Origin: Cyrtodaria siliqua
Lineage: Eukaryota > Mollusca > Bivalvia > Adapedonta > Hiatellidae
Assembly: GCA_037043455.1 (NCBI GenBank)
Contig: JAWPHD010000136.1
Location: 496,001-560,000, forward strand
DNA: 64,000 nt
Direction: 5' to 3'
This document shows, in pieces, positions 25,425 through 34,566 of this stretch (positions are counted from its first letter, which is position 1; every line of letters begins with the position of its first letter). The notes beneath the pieces were generated by a model. It made no database searches, was not told where the DNA came from, and worked only from the letters and a program-made list of their open reading frames with translations. A program made the position numbers and the translations under genes.

Positions 25425-25678
25425 TTAATTAGTTAGATTACCTCTTTCAGCGGACTTTAAAATAGTATCAAGCGGCTTCACCCCCTTACACATTATCTGC
25501 ACCATTATTCAACATATTATTATGCAAGACAAAAGCTACCTTATTAGGTGGCTACACTATATATATATATATATATATTCAACCGGTATATTCCAACTAC
25601 CTCTGTACTGTAGATCGTAGTGCGTATATAACGGGCATCTTTTATTACACATAATTTACCTTTTAAAAAAGTTGGAAT

Positions 25679-26407
25679 ATGAGTCAAGTTAAAGCGGGAA
25701 TTTATTTTTGGCTCAAGTCTTTTGTGGAGACTCTACTAGAATCTCAAGCACTTGCTAACTGTGTACGGTGTTTAGATGGGGAGTGTCCCGACCGGTATCA
25801 CTCCTGCTGGGAAATACAGACGGGCAGACTTTGGTATACGAGAGAACATTTAATTCTATACTATGGCATCTGCATGTCAAATGCACGACTCCTTGCATAC
25901 ACTCCGTTTTTTTTTGATAACTTGAAGAATAGCGTTAGGATATATCTTAGGCAGATGGGATATACTGAGACCTACATTGCTACTGCTACCACCCAGAGGC
26001 GCATTCTAGGAGTAATAGAGGACCCAGAAACATTGCTGATAATTTTCAGCAATTTGTGGGTCACACATACAGACCGTCTCCCAATAGGAATGACCATGAA
26101 CCCCTTCCACCCTAGCCAACGGTCGCCTCGTGCTCCAACGCCAGAATCTGATGAAGACTTGAACCAGAGCCTCCCAAGTCTACATTTACCATCACCAGAC
26201 AATGTAAGGCGGAATCAAGATGACGATAATGATGGAGGAGGTAAATGCAGTTATATAATGTTTAACTTTTTGTTTAATGAAATATATATAACAACAATAA
26301 GTTGGTTTCATTATCTCTATTTATTTAACATATTTATCACCACCTTAAAGTCTACAGGTAAAACTTCACTAGTTAATATATTATTAGACGATAATAATCT
26401 TCGGTAA
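25679..26407 (+). CDS. Polinton ORF of unknown function, probably spliced
   Basis: 242 codons from an ATG 180 bp downstream of a TATATA tract. The N-terminal part is globular with a possible metal site (CVRC near residue 28, then C35 and C43). After about residue 145 it becomes Ser/Pro/Asp-rich and disordered. A good donor, GGAG|GTAAAT, begins at 26241. Splicing to the acceptor tctacag at 26357 would remove 117 bp (39 codons, no frame change) and delete an odd hydrophobic tail. Splicing to acceptors near 28138 or 28154 would join it to the region in front of the polymerase. With the 28154 acceptor the frame enters the polymerase ORF. I do not recognise the family. It is leftmost in the element and on the same strand as the polymerase. 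Confidence 0.6.
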   Translation: MSQVKAGIYFWLKSFVETLLESQALANCVRCLDGECPDRYHSCWEIQTGRLWYTREHLILYYGICMSNARLLAYTPFFFDNLKNSVRIYLRQMGYTETYIATATTQRRILGVIEDPETLLIIFSNLWVTHTDRLPIGMTMNPFHPSQRSPRAPTPESDEDLNQSLPSLHLPSPDNVRRNQDDDNDGGGKCSYIMFNFLFNEIYITTISWFHYLYLFNIFITTLKSTGKTSLVNILLDDNNLR

Positions 26408-26615
26408 ACTTTTAGTGAACATATACCTTTTAACTGCCCTATTCATATTGCTTTAAAACAAAAAAAAACTTGACATATTCTCATTATCTCTATTTATTTA
26501 ACATATTTATCACCACCTTAAAAGTCTACAGGTAAAATGAACATATACCTTTTAACTGCCCTATTCATATTGCTTTAAAACAAACACAAAAAAAACCCCA
26601 AAAAACTTAGACATA
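26311..26615 (+). repeat. Imperfect tandem duplication of about 170 bp
   Basis: The segment starting cattatctctatttattt (about 26312) recurs at about 26482, including ccttaaaagtctacaggtaa, then gaacatataccttttaac and 'tattgctttaaaac'. The second copy has lost about 60 bp between these. The duplication includes the end of the 25679 ORF and its putative splice acceptor. Confidence 0.75.
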
Positions 26616-28094
26616 TTCGATATACCGTTGAACGTTTCGGTTAACATTTATTCTGAACGGGAGCTAAGCTCCGTGTTCGCAAAGTATAATAGAGCAAATG
26701 AAAACCATTTTTTCTTCTCCTCCAAACATATCAACCAATAACAACAACAAAAAAAAAATAACAAATTATCACAATTTACATAATCACATTTGGTAATAAC
26801 AAGTAAATTAAATACTTTACAACATTTAAAATAAAAAAAAGTCTGACTTTAACTTCTTTTTTTTTTTCGTTTGAACATCTGGCTAAGATATAAGGAATGC
26901 TAAAATCTCACAAATAATTATCACAATTTGCTTAAACACATTTTGATAATGGCAACAATAATATGTTACAGTTTGTAAGATTACTGAAACAGTTTAAACA
27001 GTGAATGTTATGATCTCACAAAACAAACTTGCCACCTTTTATTTTACATTTATTAAGATCAAAATTCAGGAAGCGTCGACTAGTAGATGTATACAGCAAA
27101 ATACATTTAAAAAAATAAAAAAATATATATATATGTTACATATTTTTTTCTTCAAAATAATGGAAATAGAGGGATGATAAGATCACACAAATAAGTTGGA
27201 GCAAATCCATGTAGCAATTTTTTTCTTATAGGAAATATATATATCTATATTATTTACACAACATTATGAACAATTATTACAATTTACATAATCACATTTG
27301 GTGATAATGATTAAATGTTCTTATGCATATCTTATATATTCATGCAAATATGGATTCAGCGATAAATAAGGAATGCTATATGTCGCAAAAAAAAAAAAGA
27401 ATTCAAAAAAAAAAAATTATATAAAATTTACATTATTAATAATTGCACAGTGCGCCACCGAAACAAAAGTCAAAAGATACAAATCCAATGATTTTACTTT
27501 TTTGAATTGAAGGCCAAAAAAAAAAAAAAAATCAAATAAATGCCAATGTTACAGAATCAATTTTTTTCAAAATAATGGAAATAGTGGAATGATAAGATCT
27601 CACAAATAAGTTGAGCAAATACACGTAGCAATTTTTTTTTCTTATTGGATATATATATATAATATACAAATCAGTTGAGCAAATCCAGGTAGCACCTTTT
27701 TTCTTATTGGAAATATAAGATACATCATTATCAGCAATTTACATAATCACATTTGGTAAAGGCAACAATAATGTTTCAAATTACTAAACATTACACACAA
27801 GGAATGCTATATGTCCCCAAAAAAATATATATATATATATTAAATTTGCATTAATAATAATTAATTGCACTGTGCAGAAAAAAAAAGTCAAAGATATAAA
27901 ACCAATGATTTTACTTTTGAATTAAAGGTCAAAAAAAATAAAATGAAAGCGCTTTTTAGTTTACACATACTCTGAACTGGTTATGATACGAATAACAAAC
28001 TTATGGTAAATATTAATCTTGAGTTTGTCATGCTAATAAATAATTACAGCAAATACTAACCCTGAGCTAGTTATGCCAATATATAAAAGGTTGC
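26616..28094. other. Intron-like AT-rich stretch with degenerate repeats
   Basis: No coding potential. Strings such as 'aataatggaaatag', 'gatgataagatc', 'cacaaataagttg', 'gagcaaatcca', 'gtagcaattttttt' recur near 27160, 27570 and 27665, and 'tttacataatcacatttggt' recurs near 26777, 27285 and 27740. This is probably a long intron between the left ORF and the polymerase. The missing protease and ATPase genes are not here. Confidence 0.5.
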
Positions 28095-28145
28095 ATTTTT
28101 TAATTGAAAACTAAATAATATCTTTGTTTTTGTTTTAGAAAAATC
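28095..28145 (+). repeat. 51-bp intron 3' end, inverted copy at 33888-33938
   Basis: An exact 51-bp string including ctttgtttttgttttag, a strong pyrimidine tract and AG acceptor, plus the following aaaaatc. The same bases occur on the minus strand at 33938-33888, again as a splice acceptor. Confidence 0.8.
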
Positions 28146-29959
28146 TCCCACCAGCCGGAATAAAATACTACAATCCGCAGCCCAGCAGCAACCATCCATC
28201 GACAACATCGGAAAATCGAAGTGGAAGTTATCACTCAACGGATGTGAGCGCTTTAGATACATTTGTTAACAAAAGAACAATATATCCAAATACTTATGAT
28301 AGATATGATTTATTAACTTTTTTTTCGAACGTCAAACAGGACATATTGGAATACTTAAAAGTTCGAGTTCAACTATTGACTCATATAAAATGGTCTTTGA
28401 CGGTTTCTGTTCAAATGATCCGTCAAACCACCGATGGGATTGAGAGTTTGGCAGAGCCACATTTTAGAAGCGATACCTGTATTCTTCTTTCGCAATATGA
28501 CGAAATAGAACATTCCATTAATGATTCATATCGAAAGATGTTTAGGTCCTTTGATGAATTTATAGCGAAAGGGTCGGGTTGGTCTTTAAAAAATATTCTT
28601 CATATTTCTATAGATACCTTAAAATATAAACCGCTTGGTGGGAGTAGTTATATTCAACTTCCGCCAACATTACGGCAATCATCGTCATTAATAAACGTTA
28701 AAAATACTGACGATGAAAAATGTTTTTTATGGAGTGTTTTAGCGGCTCTACATCCCGTTGAAATCCATCCAGAAAGAATAAATAATTATATAGATTATGA
28801 ATTCGAATTAAATATGACGGGAATTCAGTATCCTGTCAGCCTTAAGGATATCGCGAAATTCGAAAAACAAAATAACATTTCAGTAAATGTACTTGGTTAT
28901 GAACAGGGGAGATTTTTCCCTCTTTTTTTAAGTTCTTTTAAAAATGCTGCCAGTGAAGTTGATTTACTGTATATAGCTAATGCAGAAAACTCTCATTATT
29001 GCCTCATCAAAAATTTGAATAGGCTTTTAAAAAGAACAAAACTTAAAAATCATTCGTACCATTTTTGTAGATATTGTTTACAAGGTTTTAGATTTAAAAG
29101 AGTTCTTGATGATCATGTACAGTACTGTTCCCTATGTACACCTCAAAGTACAATTTTACCAGAAAAGGGAAAAGATGATGAATTAAAATTTAAAGAAGTA
29201 TATAAACAGCTTCGGTGTCCTTTCGTAATATATGCCGACTTCGAATGTTTTGCTAAAAAAATTGATACATGTAAACCCGCTCCTCATATATCTAGTACAA
29301 CGGCTACAACATTATTTGAGGCTTGTAGTTATAGTTACCAAATTATTTGTGTTGATGAAAAGTATTCTAAACCGCTTGTTGTTTATAGAGGTCCGGAAGT
29401 CAGTAAACATTTTTTAAATAGTCTAAAAAAGGAGGAAGTTAAAATACAGAAAATACTTAATCATATTGAACCGATGATAATATCAAAGCAAGATGAAGAC
29501 TGTTTCAAGAAAAGCACTATATGTTACAATTGTGGGAAAAAAATGGTCTGTATTAAAGTTAGGGACCATTGCCATATAACTGGGAAATATAGAGGAGCAT
29601 GTTGTGCGCGGTGTAATTTAAATTTAAAGTATCAAAAATACATTCCAGTTGTATTCCACAACCTGAAAAACTTTGATGCACATATTTTGTGCGATGCTAT
29701 TGGTCTTTTCAAGGTTGATGAAATAAAATGTATTCCCAGTAATATGGAAAAATATATATCCTTTTCATTAGGCAATTTAAGATTTTTATATTCATATCAA
29801 TTTATGAGTTCATCTTTAGCTAATATGGTGCAGGACTTAAGCCAGAAAGGTTTCACACATTTCAAACGATTATTATGTGATATTTTTTGTATGTTTATTG
29901 CTATAATGTACACAGTGAACTTATATATTACAGATAATTTTTACAGTACACCTAAATAA
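28139..29959 (+). CDS. polB: Polinton DNA polymerase B, N-terminal/exonuclease half
   Basis: Open from 28139 just after a splice-acceptor sequence; the first possible start in frame is a GTG at 28244, so an upstream exon probably supplies the start. Counting from that GTG, residues 1-265 form the characteristic Polinton N-terminal region, a C2H2 finger is at C275, C278, H291, C295, and the exonuclease I motif is YADFECF (D332, E334). A CxxC and DHCH cluster (427-457) resembles the HNH-like zinc part of these enzymes, and HNLKNFDAH (472-480) fits exonuclease II. Family resemblance ends near residue 541 (about 29867). The tail that follows is unrelated and ends at a stop beside an (AAT)n tract. 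Thumb and palm are missing here and resume at 34.58 kb. Protein-primed polymerases replicate linear elements from a terminal protein. Confidence 0.9.
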   Translation, partial: KNLPPAGIKYYNPQPSSNHPSTTSENRSGSYHSTDVSALDTFVNKRTIYPNTYDRYDLLTFFSNVKQDILEYLKVRVQLLTHIKWSLTVSVQMIRQTTDGIESLAEPHFRSDTCILLSQYDEIEHSINDSYRKMFRSFDEFIAKGSGWSLKNILHISIDTLKYKPLGGSSYIQLPPTLRQSSSLINVKNTDDEKCFLWSVLAALHPVEIHPERINNYIDYEFELNMTGIQYPVSLKDIAKFEKQNNISVNVLGYEQGRFFPLFLSSFKNAASEVDLLYIANAENSHYCLIKNLNRLLKRTKLKNHSYHFCRYCLQGFRFKRVLDDHVQYCSLCTPQSTILPEKGKDDELKFKEVYKQLRCPFVIYADFECFAKKIDTCKPAPHISSTTATTLFEACSYSYQIICVDEKYSKPLVVYRGPEVSKHFLNSLKKEEVKIQKILNHIEPMIISKQDEDCFKKSTICYNCGKKMVCIKVRDHCHITGKYRGACCARCNLNLKYQKYIPVVFHNLKNFDAHILCDAIGLFKVDEIKCIPSNMEKYISFSLGNLRFLYSYQFMSSSLANMVQDLSQKGFTHFKRLLCDIFCMFIAIMYTVNLYITDNFYSTPK

Positions 29960-30212
29960 TAATAATAATAATAATAATACATTTTATACATTTAATTTAC
30001 AACAAGATAAGTATATATTACATGTAGGTAATTTATTGATAATGTATAAAGCGGAAACAGTCTATATAATTTAATACATATAAGTTATTAAAATAGGGTA
30101 AAATCAAACAATATTATACATAACTTGGGTAATCTATCTATTAAAAACTCTCCAATTACATATCTGGACAGGATTTTATCACACTTATTTACACATTCTA
30201 TCCGCCTAATAT
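29951..30212. other. Convergent intergenic gap with (AAT)n tract
   Basis: An (ata)n/(aat)n tract at 29956-29980 and AT-rich sequence separate the end of the polymerase half from the end of the capsid gene on the other strand. Transcription units converge here. Confidence 0.6.
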
Positions 30213-30968
30213 TCAATGGTCAACAATTACGTCTCTAGCAGCCGTTAACTCAAAATATGCCCCTTTTTGAGAAAATACGATGCAAGTTACAGGATGTGGT
30301 AAACTTTTATTAAACGTAGCATCAATTCGAATATTACCTTGTTTAAGTAAATTCAAATAATAACCTTCATCGCTAGAAGGATCTAGATCAAATGCATATA
30401 GAGCAAACCCACCCGCTATGTCATCCCTTTGAATCTGATTACCCGAGTCATTCCCCCATTTATTAAACGTCTTGAGCATGGCAACTAAAACTTCAGTTGT
30501 CATAATACTTTCATTTGTATCAAAATTTACTCTTAAAGGTGCGCCCCAACTTGGAATCCCATCGACACTTACAGAGATTTGAGAGAGAGAATATCCCTGA
30601 AAATTGTACGGATTTAATGTATAGTCACCAGCGACAGCTCTACTGTTTACAAATCCAATAATTACCTTACTCGGGCACACCCCTTGAAAAACATTATCCC
30701 ATGTAAAGTTTACCATGCCTTGAGGTATAGCCATCATCTTTATCTCCGTTTTTGTAAAAGGATATTTAGCATTAGTTTTTTGTAGTGCTTGAGATTGCGC
30801 GTAAATCACAGCCGGATTTACCTGTACCTTACAAATTTGTAACACCATATCCTCTATTACAATCTTATAATCAGGATTTAGAGAGTCTGTAATAAGGCAG
30901 AATTGATCTTTTGATTTCTGAAATTTAACCGTTAAACCGACCTGATTTAAAATCAATCGATCCAACAT
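30213..30968 (-). CDS. Major capsid protein, C-terminal part (second reading frame)
   Basis: 251 codons continuing the capsid protein begun at 31539 but in another frame. It carries the second jelly-roll region, with many beta-type alternations and a GYSLSQISVSVDGIP segment followed by a W-G-P/NF-type stretch, and a C-terminus rich in beta strands ending ARDVIVDH. The apparent start codon at 30968 lies inside the overlap with the upstream frame and has the look of an internal Met, not a true start. The two frames overlap at 30925-30968 and are related by a single-base shift. In Polintons this protein is predicted to form the icosahedral capsid. Confidence 0.75.
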   Translation of the reverse strand: MLDRLILNQVGLTVKFQKSKDQFCLITDSLNPDYKIVIEDMVLQICKVQVNPAVIYAQSQALQKTNAKYPFTKTEIKMMAIPQGMVNFTWDNVFQGVCPSKVIIGFVNSRAVAGDYTLNPYNFQGYSLSQISVSVDGIPSWGAPLRVNFDTNESIMTTEVLVAMLKTFNKWGNDSGNQIQRDDIAGGFALYAFDLDPSSDEGYYLNLLKQGNIRIDATFNKSLPHPVTCIVFSQKGAYFELTAARDVIVDH

Positions 30969-31539
30969 GAATAAAATCGTGATAAATAGGCCCTATTAAA
31001 TCAACAGTTTTACTTTCATTAAAATATTTGTGCCGCTCAAACAAAGATAAATTGTTACCAGTTTTCACATCATTGTCATCTAAAGATCCGGCTACATCTT
31101 TTAACCAAAGCTGCGTAGTAAGCTGCGTATTCTTAGCATCTGTACCATAATTTAACAATGTTTGTAAATAAGCTTTATAATGATAATTCCCACTTGTTGA
31201 TGTAATTAACTTTCCTTGGAGATAGACATCTACTTGCGAAAACAACGACTGTAGTATCAAATTTACTGGCGCAACAAACTCAGTATTTGTTAAGTTGGTA
31301 CCATCACCACTCACGATTTTGGCTTTAACTTTTACGTAACTTTTTTTTGTGTCTATATATTCCAACCCATTTTGACCTGTTACGGAAAACTCAATAGTGG
31401 AAGATCCGGAAAGCTGAGAGATAGGCGTTATCTCTTGGAAATATGTATGTTGAATAGCAGTTTGAAAGCTTGGCATTCCAAATAGTGACAACTGACTCGG
31501 TTCAGCTTCTCTGAAAAAATCCCGATTATATGAAGACAT
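30925..31539 (-). CDS. Major capsid protein, N-terminal part
   Basis: 204 codons from an ATG following the basic-protein gene by 12 bp. It shows the conserved N-terminal pattern of Polinton double-jelly-roll capsid proteins: a short lead, then IEFSVTGQNGLEYIDTKKSY, an APVNLILQSLFSQVDVYLQG segment (residues about 90-110) and YKAYLQTLLNYG. It runs out of frame after GPIYHDFIH and stops 15 codons later, while the homologous continuation appears in the next frame from 30968. This is a one-base reading-frame break in an otherwise well-conserved gene, or less likely a programmed shift. Confidence 0.8.
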   Translation of the reverse strand: MSSYNRDFFREAEPSQLSLFGMPSFQTAIQHTYFQEITPISQLSGSSTIEFSVTGQNGLEYIDTKKSYVKVKAKIVSGDGTNLTNTEFVAPVNLILQSLFSQVDVYLQGKLITSTSGNYHYKAYLQTLLNYGTDAKNTQLTTQLWLKDVAGSLDDNDVKTGNNLSLFERHKYFNESKTVDLIGPIYHDFIHVGSIDFKSGRFNG

Positions 31540-31551
31540 CGTAACTTTGCC

Positions 31552-32058
31552 CTAATTATCAAATATCGTCTGCTTCGCTATTTTTAGCTTCTTCTTCTTC
31601 TTCTTCTTCTTTAATGTTTGTGTCTTGGTTTTGCTTAATGGTTTTTTCTTCGTTTTATGTTTCACACGTTTGCCTTTACCCCGCTTACCTTTACTTAACA
31701 GCCTGATTCGGACTCTAGCTTTAGACGATGTGATTTTTTTATTTAGTTTTTTACCATTTATACGTTTATTCATTTTACTATGGTTACGTACAAGTTCACT
31801 TTTAACCTGTTCAATTGTTTGTTCAACTGGTGAAACTAAATCCATTGCAATCTGTTCCACTTTTGGTTTAACCTCTTGAGATTCTTTTTCAATACGAGTC
31901 GTATATCTAGTTCCATATCCAGTAATTGGACTCCCCCTTCGGTTAGTACCATTCAATAAATTCAATTCATGCGGAGTATACGTTCTCTTGATTATGTCAT
32001 CATAATAACTGATCCATTTTTGTGCGGAAGGTATATATATATTCCGTTTTTCCATCAT
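31552..32058 (-). CDS. Basic Polinton protein, virion core-like
   Basis: 168 codons, abutting the gene upstream by one base and 12 bp ahead of the capsid gene, so it is part of a tight minus-strand cluster. The N-terminus (IYIPSAQKWISYYDDIIKRT) is well ordered. The second half is extremely rich in Lys and Arg, with a run of about nine Lys encoded by an aag repeat (31590-31615). Polintons and adenoviruses pack DNA with basic core proteins; by position and composition this is a candidate of that class. There is no sequence motif proving it. Confidence 0.65.
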   Translation of the reverse strand: MMEKRNIYIPSAQKWISYYDDIIKRTYTPHELNLLNGTNRRGSPITGYGTRYTTRIEKESQEVKPKVEQIAMDLVSPVEQTIEQVKSELVRNHSKMNKRINGKKLNKKITSSKARVRIRLLSKGKRGKGKRVKHKTKKKPLSKTKTQTLKKKKKKKKLKIAKQTIFDN

Positions 32059-32478
32059 CTAATACTTATGAAAAGGATATGATTTAAAATGAAGCGTTAT
32101 ACTCAAAGGTTTATCAATAAATGACGCAAAATCGTTAAATTCGTCTTTTAATGTAAATTCAATAGAACTGGTATTAGATTTAATTATTGGCACGTAATAC
32201 AAATAGTCAAAGATGTACGTTAAACGATTCTGATCGTTGGGAAAAACTCTCCGTAATAGAGGTTTATTTCCCCCATTTACTATTGTATCCCCGCAAATGT
32301 CTGCGTAAATAAAGACGTTTTTTGGTGTCATACATAGACATTCTACATTCGCCAAAGCAACTTCCCAAAAGCCTGAAAATTGTACCTCTTTTGCCAAATT
32401 TACTTTGAAGTGGTAAGGTTCGTTTTGTGGATAATAATTCAAGCATGCATTACTTTGCGCAACCATAAAAAAACTCAT
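32059..32478 (-). CDS. Conserved small Polinton virion-type protein
   Basis: 139 codons. Residues 8-50 have the pattern SNAC-YYPQNEPYHFKVNLA-GFWEVALANVE. I associate this 'SN-x-YPxN-x-FxV-x-L-x-GxWEVAL' pattern with a structural-type ORF found next to capsid genes in Polintons and related elements. Its exact role (minor capsid or fibre-like) is not established from sequence. It starts 15 bp after the integrase stop, consistent with co-transcription, and ends adjacent to the basic-protein gene. Confidence 0.6.
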   Translation of the reverse strand: MSFFMVAQSNACLNYYPQNEPYHFKVNLAKEVQFSGFWEVALANVECLCMTPKNVFIYADICGDTIVNGGNKPLLRRVFPNDQNRLTYIFDYLYYVPIIKSNTSSIEFTLKDEFNDFASFIDKPLSITLHFKSYPFHKY

Positions 32479-32493
32479 GTTTACAAATCGTAT

Positions 32494-33609
32494 TTACCGC
32501 TTGCTTTCTTTCAAATTTATGACATCCTTTTCAAGCAACCACTGATTATATGAATCATTCCAACCATCAAATTTTACAAAAACTTCCTTTCTACCATTAC
32601 GCTTTCTTTTCTTGATAATCTTTTCTATGTAAAATAAATCGGCACCATCTTTGTGTACCCTTTGCATCTCATTTGTATACATATTTCCGGCTATTTTATG
32701 ACCGTGAAAATCTATTATTTTATACATGGGTATCCCCTGCATTAAAAATCTTTGACTAATTGTAAACAACTCTTTAGTCCATTGCTCTTGAAAAGATCTT
32801 TTAAATGCCATTTTATTGTGAGATAATCGTACGATATCGCCAACAGTGAAACTAAACCTGATATTGATTTTCTTGTCAACTTTCTTGTTTAGATATTGAA
32901 ATGCCCAAACATCAGTAGCATTGTTTTCGTCGACATCATTTGGAGATAGGTAGTTTAAAGATCTATGTGGTGTACTGTTATAAGTTTGTACAATTTTTTG
33001 TAACACATTTATATATTTCTGTGTACGCTCTTGCGCTAGATACCTATACAGTATACCTTTAATTGTTTTGATTACCCTTTCGCAATAATTGGCTTTCGTT
33101 TCATTCAAGCTCACGTGGTGATAAATGTTATGTTCGGATAAATAAGATTTCAGATGTTTGTTATGGAATTCCAAACCACCATCCGTTTGTAATTTGCGGG
33201 GGAAATTAGTGGTTTTAAAAATTGACTTAAATGCTGTTAAGACTGAAATGGCGGTCTTATTTTTTAGCGGTCTAACCCAAACGTAACGTGTAAACACGTC
33301 AATTACAACAAGGATAAATTTAACGTGATCATTAGATTTAGCTAATTTACTCACATCAGCTAAATCTGCATCATATTGTTCGAATGGATCTGATACTAAA
33401 ACCCTTGCACGAGGAAATTTTCGTTGAACTTGCGTATATAAACCATATACATCTTCATGCTGTAAAGCTTTTTTAATCTGTTTTACTCCAGGTGAACGTT
33501 TAGTTTTGTTTAATAGTTTATGAAGTTTAATTGGGCCAGAGTAAGCGCCCGGCTTACCAATATCAAAGTACATATCCCTCACTGAAGTTGTTTTGTATTT
33601 GCTGGCCAT
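32494..33609 (-). CDS. int: Polinton integrase (retroviral-type DDE) with chromodomain
   Basis: 371 codons, intact. The catalytic core shows D82 in YDADLADV, D143 in LQTDGGLEF and E177 in NYCERVIK, giving a D-D-33-E arrangement. VVIDVFTRYVWVRPL precedes the second Asp in the usual way. Residues about 326-366 (FYIEKIIKK ... VKFDGWNDSYNQWL) form a chromodomain, which in this family reads histone marks for target choice. Integrase joins the element's ends to host DNA and makes the 6-bp duplication seen here. It heads the minus-strand gene block; the 5' neighbour is the spliced acidic gene model. No frameshift or missing catalytic residue is seen, so the gene looks functional. Confidence 0.93.
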   Translation of the reverse strand: MASKYKTTSVRDMYFDIGKPGAYSGPIKLHKLLNKTKRSPGVKQIKKALQHEDVYGLYTQVQRKFPRARVLVSDPFEQYDADLADVSKLAKSNDHVKFILVVIDVFTRYVWVRPLKNKTAISVLTAFKSIFKTTNFPRKLQTDGGLEFHNKHLKSYLSEHNIYHHVSLNETKANYCERVIKTIKGILYRYLAQERTQKYINVLQKIVQTYNSTPHRSLNYLSPNDVDENNATDVWAFQYLNKKVDKKINIRFSFTVGDIVRLSHNKMAFKRSFQEQWTKELFTISQRFLMQGIPMYKIIDFHGHKIAGNMYTNEMQRVHKDGADLFYIEKIIKKRKRNGRKEVFVKFDGWNDSYNQWLLEKDVINLKESKR

Positions 33610-33868
33610 TTTAAAATGGGGATTACAAAGATACGTAACACTATTTATACTTTCAGATTTATATAATATACATATAAATTATAGCTAACATAGGTCCGTT
33701 ATTATACTCTCTTATAGATATAAACACATATGGATAACATAGATATATACACGTAAGCTGATAATAAATTGAAACAAACATCCTCAAATGATGTTATATA
33801 AATGTCTATTTATTTTCCGACACATTTGTATGACTCCTCCTTCTAATGTAGTTCCATCTACGCTTTCC

Positions 33869-34402
33869 TCATCTTCTTCTGTTTAGCGATTTTTCTAAAA
33901 CAAAAACAAAGATATTATTTAGTTTTCAATTAAAAAATAAGTTTACTGTAAGTATATTTAAGTATTTTTTTTATTTTGCAATTTTATAATGAAGTTTATA
34001 ATTAGTTTATATATTGAATATTCTGACAAATATTATATAGTAAATGGAAGTACTGCCTATACCAGTAAACAGCTTACTTTTTATTTGATGTCGACCTTTC
34101 AACTTGAGCCTCATCATCTTTTTTGGAGGTGCAATTTCATCCTCCTTGGTATCCGCTTCATACTCCCCCTCCTCCTTCTCCTCCTCCTCCTCCTCCTCCT
34201 CTTCTAAAAGCTCTCCCGCCCGATCCTCACTGGTGGAAACTATGTTCTTAAATAAAAAATAAAAATAAATAAATAAATAAAAAGAGTCAAGCGACTGGAA
34301 ATTTGATCAATAATTAAATAGCAAAAGAGAATGTATTTTTATATAGATGTAAATGTTTGCAAGATAATAAGTAATAAAATACAAAAGTATGGTAAAATGA
34401 AC

Positions 34403-34467
<65 letters not shown>

Positions 34468-34566
34468 TGTAAATACCTCTCTCCTATATCGATCGTTGAT
34501 GGTTGACAGATCATCCATTAAAATCTCAACCAACTCCTCCCACTCATCTATGCCGAAGGAGAATGA
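33869..34566 (-). CDS. Spliced acidic-tail gene model, 5' end lost
   Basis: Three exons fit on the minus strand. Exon A ends at 34477 with GAGAG|GTATTT (phase 0). Exon B (34246-34078) starts after ttatttaag, has an acidic run of about nine Glu and a basic end, and finishes at AAAAA|GTAAGC (phase 1). Exon C (33894-33869) begins after ctttgtttttgttttag and gives KSLNRRR then a stop. Phases agree across both junctions and the open frame is kept for all 56 codons of exon B. The first intron contains the long (ATT)n tract. Upstream of exon A the frame closes at 34567, close to where polymerase coding sequence begins on the other strand, so the 5' part was probably replaced. No family is recognised. 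Exon structure is inferred. Confidence 0.45.
33888..33938 (-). repeat. 51-bp intron 3' end, inverted copy of 28095-28145
   Basis: It provides the acceptor for exon C of the acidic-tail gene. See the plus-strand copy in front of the polymerase. Confidence 0.8.

Noticed and set aside
26339..26407. Walker A-like 'STGKTSLV' at the end of the left ORF, as a packaging ATPase
   Set aside because: The first Gly of the motif is missing in the unspliced frame, no Walker B or ATPase fold is nearby, and the segment may be joined differently by splicing.
31625..31879. Plus-strand 84-codon frame opposite the basic protein gene
   Set aside because: Shadow of the Lys-rich coding sequence on the other strand.
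34314..34533. Leu-run and Tyr-run frames near 34.4 kb
   Set aside because: Translations of the (AAT)n microsatellite on the minus strand.
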